From NCBI GenBank assembly GCA_020829485.1, contig JAIVFU010000023.1, positions 23,907 to 87,906 of the forward strand: a stretch of DNA of 64,000 bases. The letters run 5' to 3'. The DNA comes from Nostoc sp. CHAB 5834 (GTDB lineage: Bacteria; Cyanobacteriota; Cyanobacteriia; Cyanobacteriales; Nostocaceae). Both the position numbers and the translations under genes were made by a program. This document shows, piece after piece, positions 62,741 to 64,000 of the stretch; within the stretch, counting starts at the first letter, position 1; every line of letters begins with the position of its first letter. The notes below the pieces were generated by a model. The model was given only the letters and a program-made list of their open reading frames with translations. It was not told where the DNA came from and did no database searches.

Positions 62741-62755
62741 TGATAATGATTATTT
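62741..62755. promoter_or_regulatory. Zur-like operator upstream of the ZnuA-like gene
   Basis: TGATAATGATTATTT agrees with the cyanobacterial Zur consensus TGATAATNATTATCA at 13 of 15 positions. It lies 28 bp upstream of the ATG of a metal-binding lipoprotein gene, the expected place for zinc repression. Confidence 0.6.
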
Positions 62756-62782
62756 TTTCTATACATCCAGTAGGAGTTTAGG

Positions 62783-63775
62783 ATGTCAAAAAAATTACCA
62801 TCAACTAATTCCTTCCGAGCTATTCTTGTTGCTTTGGCGATTGGATTTGCTGGGTGTGGAAATCAAACTGCAAGAACTGCATTCACTCAGACTACCACTC
62901 CGGTAAATGAGAATCTTCCCAGAGTCGTTGCAACGACAAGTGTATTATGTGACTTAACCAGACAAGTTGCCGGGAATACAGTTAACCTTACCTGCTTAAT
63001 TGATCCTAGTGCCAACCCTCAATTTTATAAACCAAAGCCGGAAGATCGTAGAGCCATTGAGCAAGCTAATCTTATTCTCTATAGTGGCTATAATTTAGAA
63101 CCAAATCTGATCAAATTAATTAAAGGGACTAAAAACACTGCACCGAAAATAGCGGTTGCTCAACTTGCAGTGTCTAAGCCACAAAAATTTCAGAAAGGCG
63201 GCAATAATGTAACTAATCCTCATCTTTGGCACAATACCAAGAATACTATCAGGATGGTGGAGGTAATTAATAGTAACCTGAAAAAATTAGAATCTAACGA
63301 TACAGAGGCTTATACGAACAATACCAAAAGAATCACAAATGAACTCACTCAACTAGATAGCTGGATTAAGTCAAGAATTGGTAGTATTCCTGCCAAAAAA
63401 CGTAAGTTAGTTACAACATCTGATGCCCTGAGTTATTACGCCAAAGCATACGGTATTCCATTAGCAGGAGGATTGCAAGGTATTAGTACTAACGAAAACC
63501 TGACAGATGCAAGAGTGAAAAATTTGGTTACAAATATTAAACGGGCTAAAGTATCAACAATTTTTCCAGAGGCGGCAACTAACCCTAATTTGCTTCAATC
63601 TGTAGCAAGAGTAGCTGAAGTTAAAATTTCCGAGAGGAAGTTGTATGCTGAGGGACTTAGTGAACCAGGAAGCGAAGCGGACACTTATCAGAAAATGATG
63701 ATTGCCAATACACGCACAATTGTAGAAGGGTTAGGAGGAACGTATTTAATGTTTCAAGCGAAAGCTGCAAAGTAG
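62783..63775 (+). CDS. ZnuA/MntC-family metal-binding lipoprotein with altered ligands
   Basis: A 330-residue cluster A-I solute-binding protein for Zn or Mn ABC uptake. The lipobox is GFAGC (Cys25). The core begins RVVATTSVLCDLTRQVAGN. Of the usual metal ligands, the first His of the PHxYxPxPxD motif is Gln80 (NPQFYKPKPED), the second is present (His147, NPHLWHN), the third position is Ser213 and the last is near Glu290. GGAG lies 8 bp upstream of the start. No permease or ATPase follows in the window. Confidence 0.88.
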   Translation: MSKKLPSTNSFRAILVALAIGFAGCGNQTARTAFTQTTTPVNENLPRVVATTSVLCDLTRQVAGNTVNLTCLIDPSANPQFYKPKPEDRRAIEQANLILYSGYNLEPNLIKLIKGTKNTAPKIAVAQLAVSKPQKFQKGGNNVTNPHLWHNTKNTIRMVEVINSNLKKLESNDTEAYTNNTKRITNELTQLDSWIKSRIGSIPAKKRKLVTTSDALSYYAKAYGIPLAGGLQGISTNENLTDARVKNLVTNIKRAKVSTIFPEAATNPNLLQSVARVAEVKISERKLYAEGLSEPGSEADTYQKMMIANTRTIVEGLGGTYLMFQAKAAK

Positions 63776-63835
63776 TTATAACATCCATTGATATAAGTAA
63801 GTCGGCAGGAAAAATCATAACTATGTAACGAAAAG

Positions 63836-64000
63836 TTAACCAGAACTGTTAGAGCTAAATTTAATACGTTGTATACTGTAGTTTCCTTTTTCCCCTCTAG
63901 CTTGAATACCACCAATCACGGCATAGGCAAGTTCTAACTCGTCGTCAAACATTTTTCCTGCTAGTTCATCTTTTTTCAGGTGTTGCCATTCCAATTCAAT
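63836..64000 (-). CDS. C-terminus of a transposase (probably IS630 family), truncated by the window edge
   Basis: A minus-strand frame enters from the right edge and ends at 63836. The 54 visible residues (ELEWQHLKKDELAGKMFDDE, then LAYAVIGGIQARGEKGNYS) match the closing part of IS630-like DDE transposases (N..E.LWxxLKR.). Only the end is visible, so the family is tentative and whether the gene is intact is unknown. Confidence 0.55.
   Translation of the reverse strand: MELEWQHLKKDELAGKMFDDELELAYAVIGGIQARGEKGNYSIQRIKFSSNSSG

Larger units (their letters stand above)
62027..62782. other. Repeat-rich region upstream of the ZnuA-like gene
   Basis: No supported gene. A 68-codon plus frame just before it (61820-62026) and a 106-codon frame (62370-62690) have no family features. 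The stretch contains a 170-bp inverted-repeat element (62097-62266) and, next to the ZnuA-like gene, a Zur-like box (62741-62755). Confidence 0.5.

Overview
The window is chromosomal DNA from a filamentous, very probably heterocyst-forming cyanobacterium of the Nostoc/Anabaena/Tolypothrix type. The evidence is a set of cyanobacterial photosynthesis genes (ndhC-ndhK-ndhJ, rubA, ycf48, psbE-F-L-J, psaI, pcyA, psbP, psb32-like), a DevBCA exporter, many HIP1 sites (GCGATCGC), heptamer-type short tandem repeats between and even inside genes, and many small palindromic mobile elements. No rRNA, tRNA or CRISPR array was recognised.

Layout. 1-1.7 kb: a truncated gene end and a PD-(D/E)XK-like (Rpn/DUF4351 type) gene. 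1.8-6.6 kb: photosynthesis block, with ndhCKJ leftward, rubA, ycf48 and psbEFLJ rightward, and a 36-residue psaI convergent with psbJ. 6.8-16.7 kb: a very large unknown protein, a Tic20-like membrane protein, an FAH-family enzyme, rpsF, a coiled-coil protein, a STAS protein, a DedA protein and argG. 17.1-24.9 kb: a phosphate/surface group with a PhoA-type alkaline phosphatase, a Tat-exported PhoX, a CDF metal exporter and two related PEP-CTERM proteins. 25.4-33.2 kb: a glycosyltransferase, an unusual two-gene cassette (HEPN-like protein plus a double P-loop KGGVGR ATPase) directly downstream of recG, and a coiled-coil protein. 33.4-42 kb: rpsB-tsf, a Uma2 gene, a HAD phosphatase, a membrane-anchored unknown, and devB-devC-devA. 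43-50 kb: pcyA, an FG-GAP/RTX surface protein bounded by 35-bp direct repeats, a PRC-barrel protein and a transposon-like element full of 21-bp repeats. 50-64 kb: maf, psbP, a RAYT transposase with its REP palindromes, dapB, a small chitin-binding-type protein, an unknown 393-residue protein, cobH/cbiC, a psb32-like gene, two membrane-associated coiled-coil genes, a ZnuA-like lipoprotein behind a Zur-like box, and the 3' end of a transposase.

How genes work together. RubA, Ycf48, PsbE/F/L/J, PsbP and the Psb32-like protein all serve photosystem II assembly or repair. NdhC/K/J are part of the NDH-1 cyclic electron transfer complex. PhoX and the PhoA-type phosphatase would release phosphate outside the cell. 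DevBCA exports heterocyst envelope glycolipid or a related lipid. The HEPN plus KGGVGR-ATPase pair is the strongest candidate for an undescribed system, probably a conflict/defence or stress-response module.

Mobile and repeat DNA is a second theme. There are at least five kinds of short inverted-repeat elements, two of them with clear target-site duplications, a RAYT/REP system with seven REP units, tandem arrays of 67-bp and 21-bp units, and a family of palindromes with constant arms and changing cores. All calls are from reading the sequence; no database search was run.
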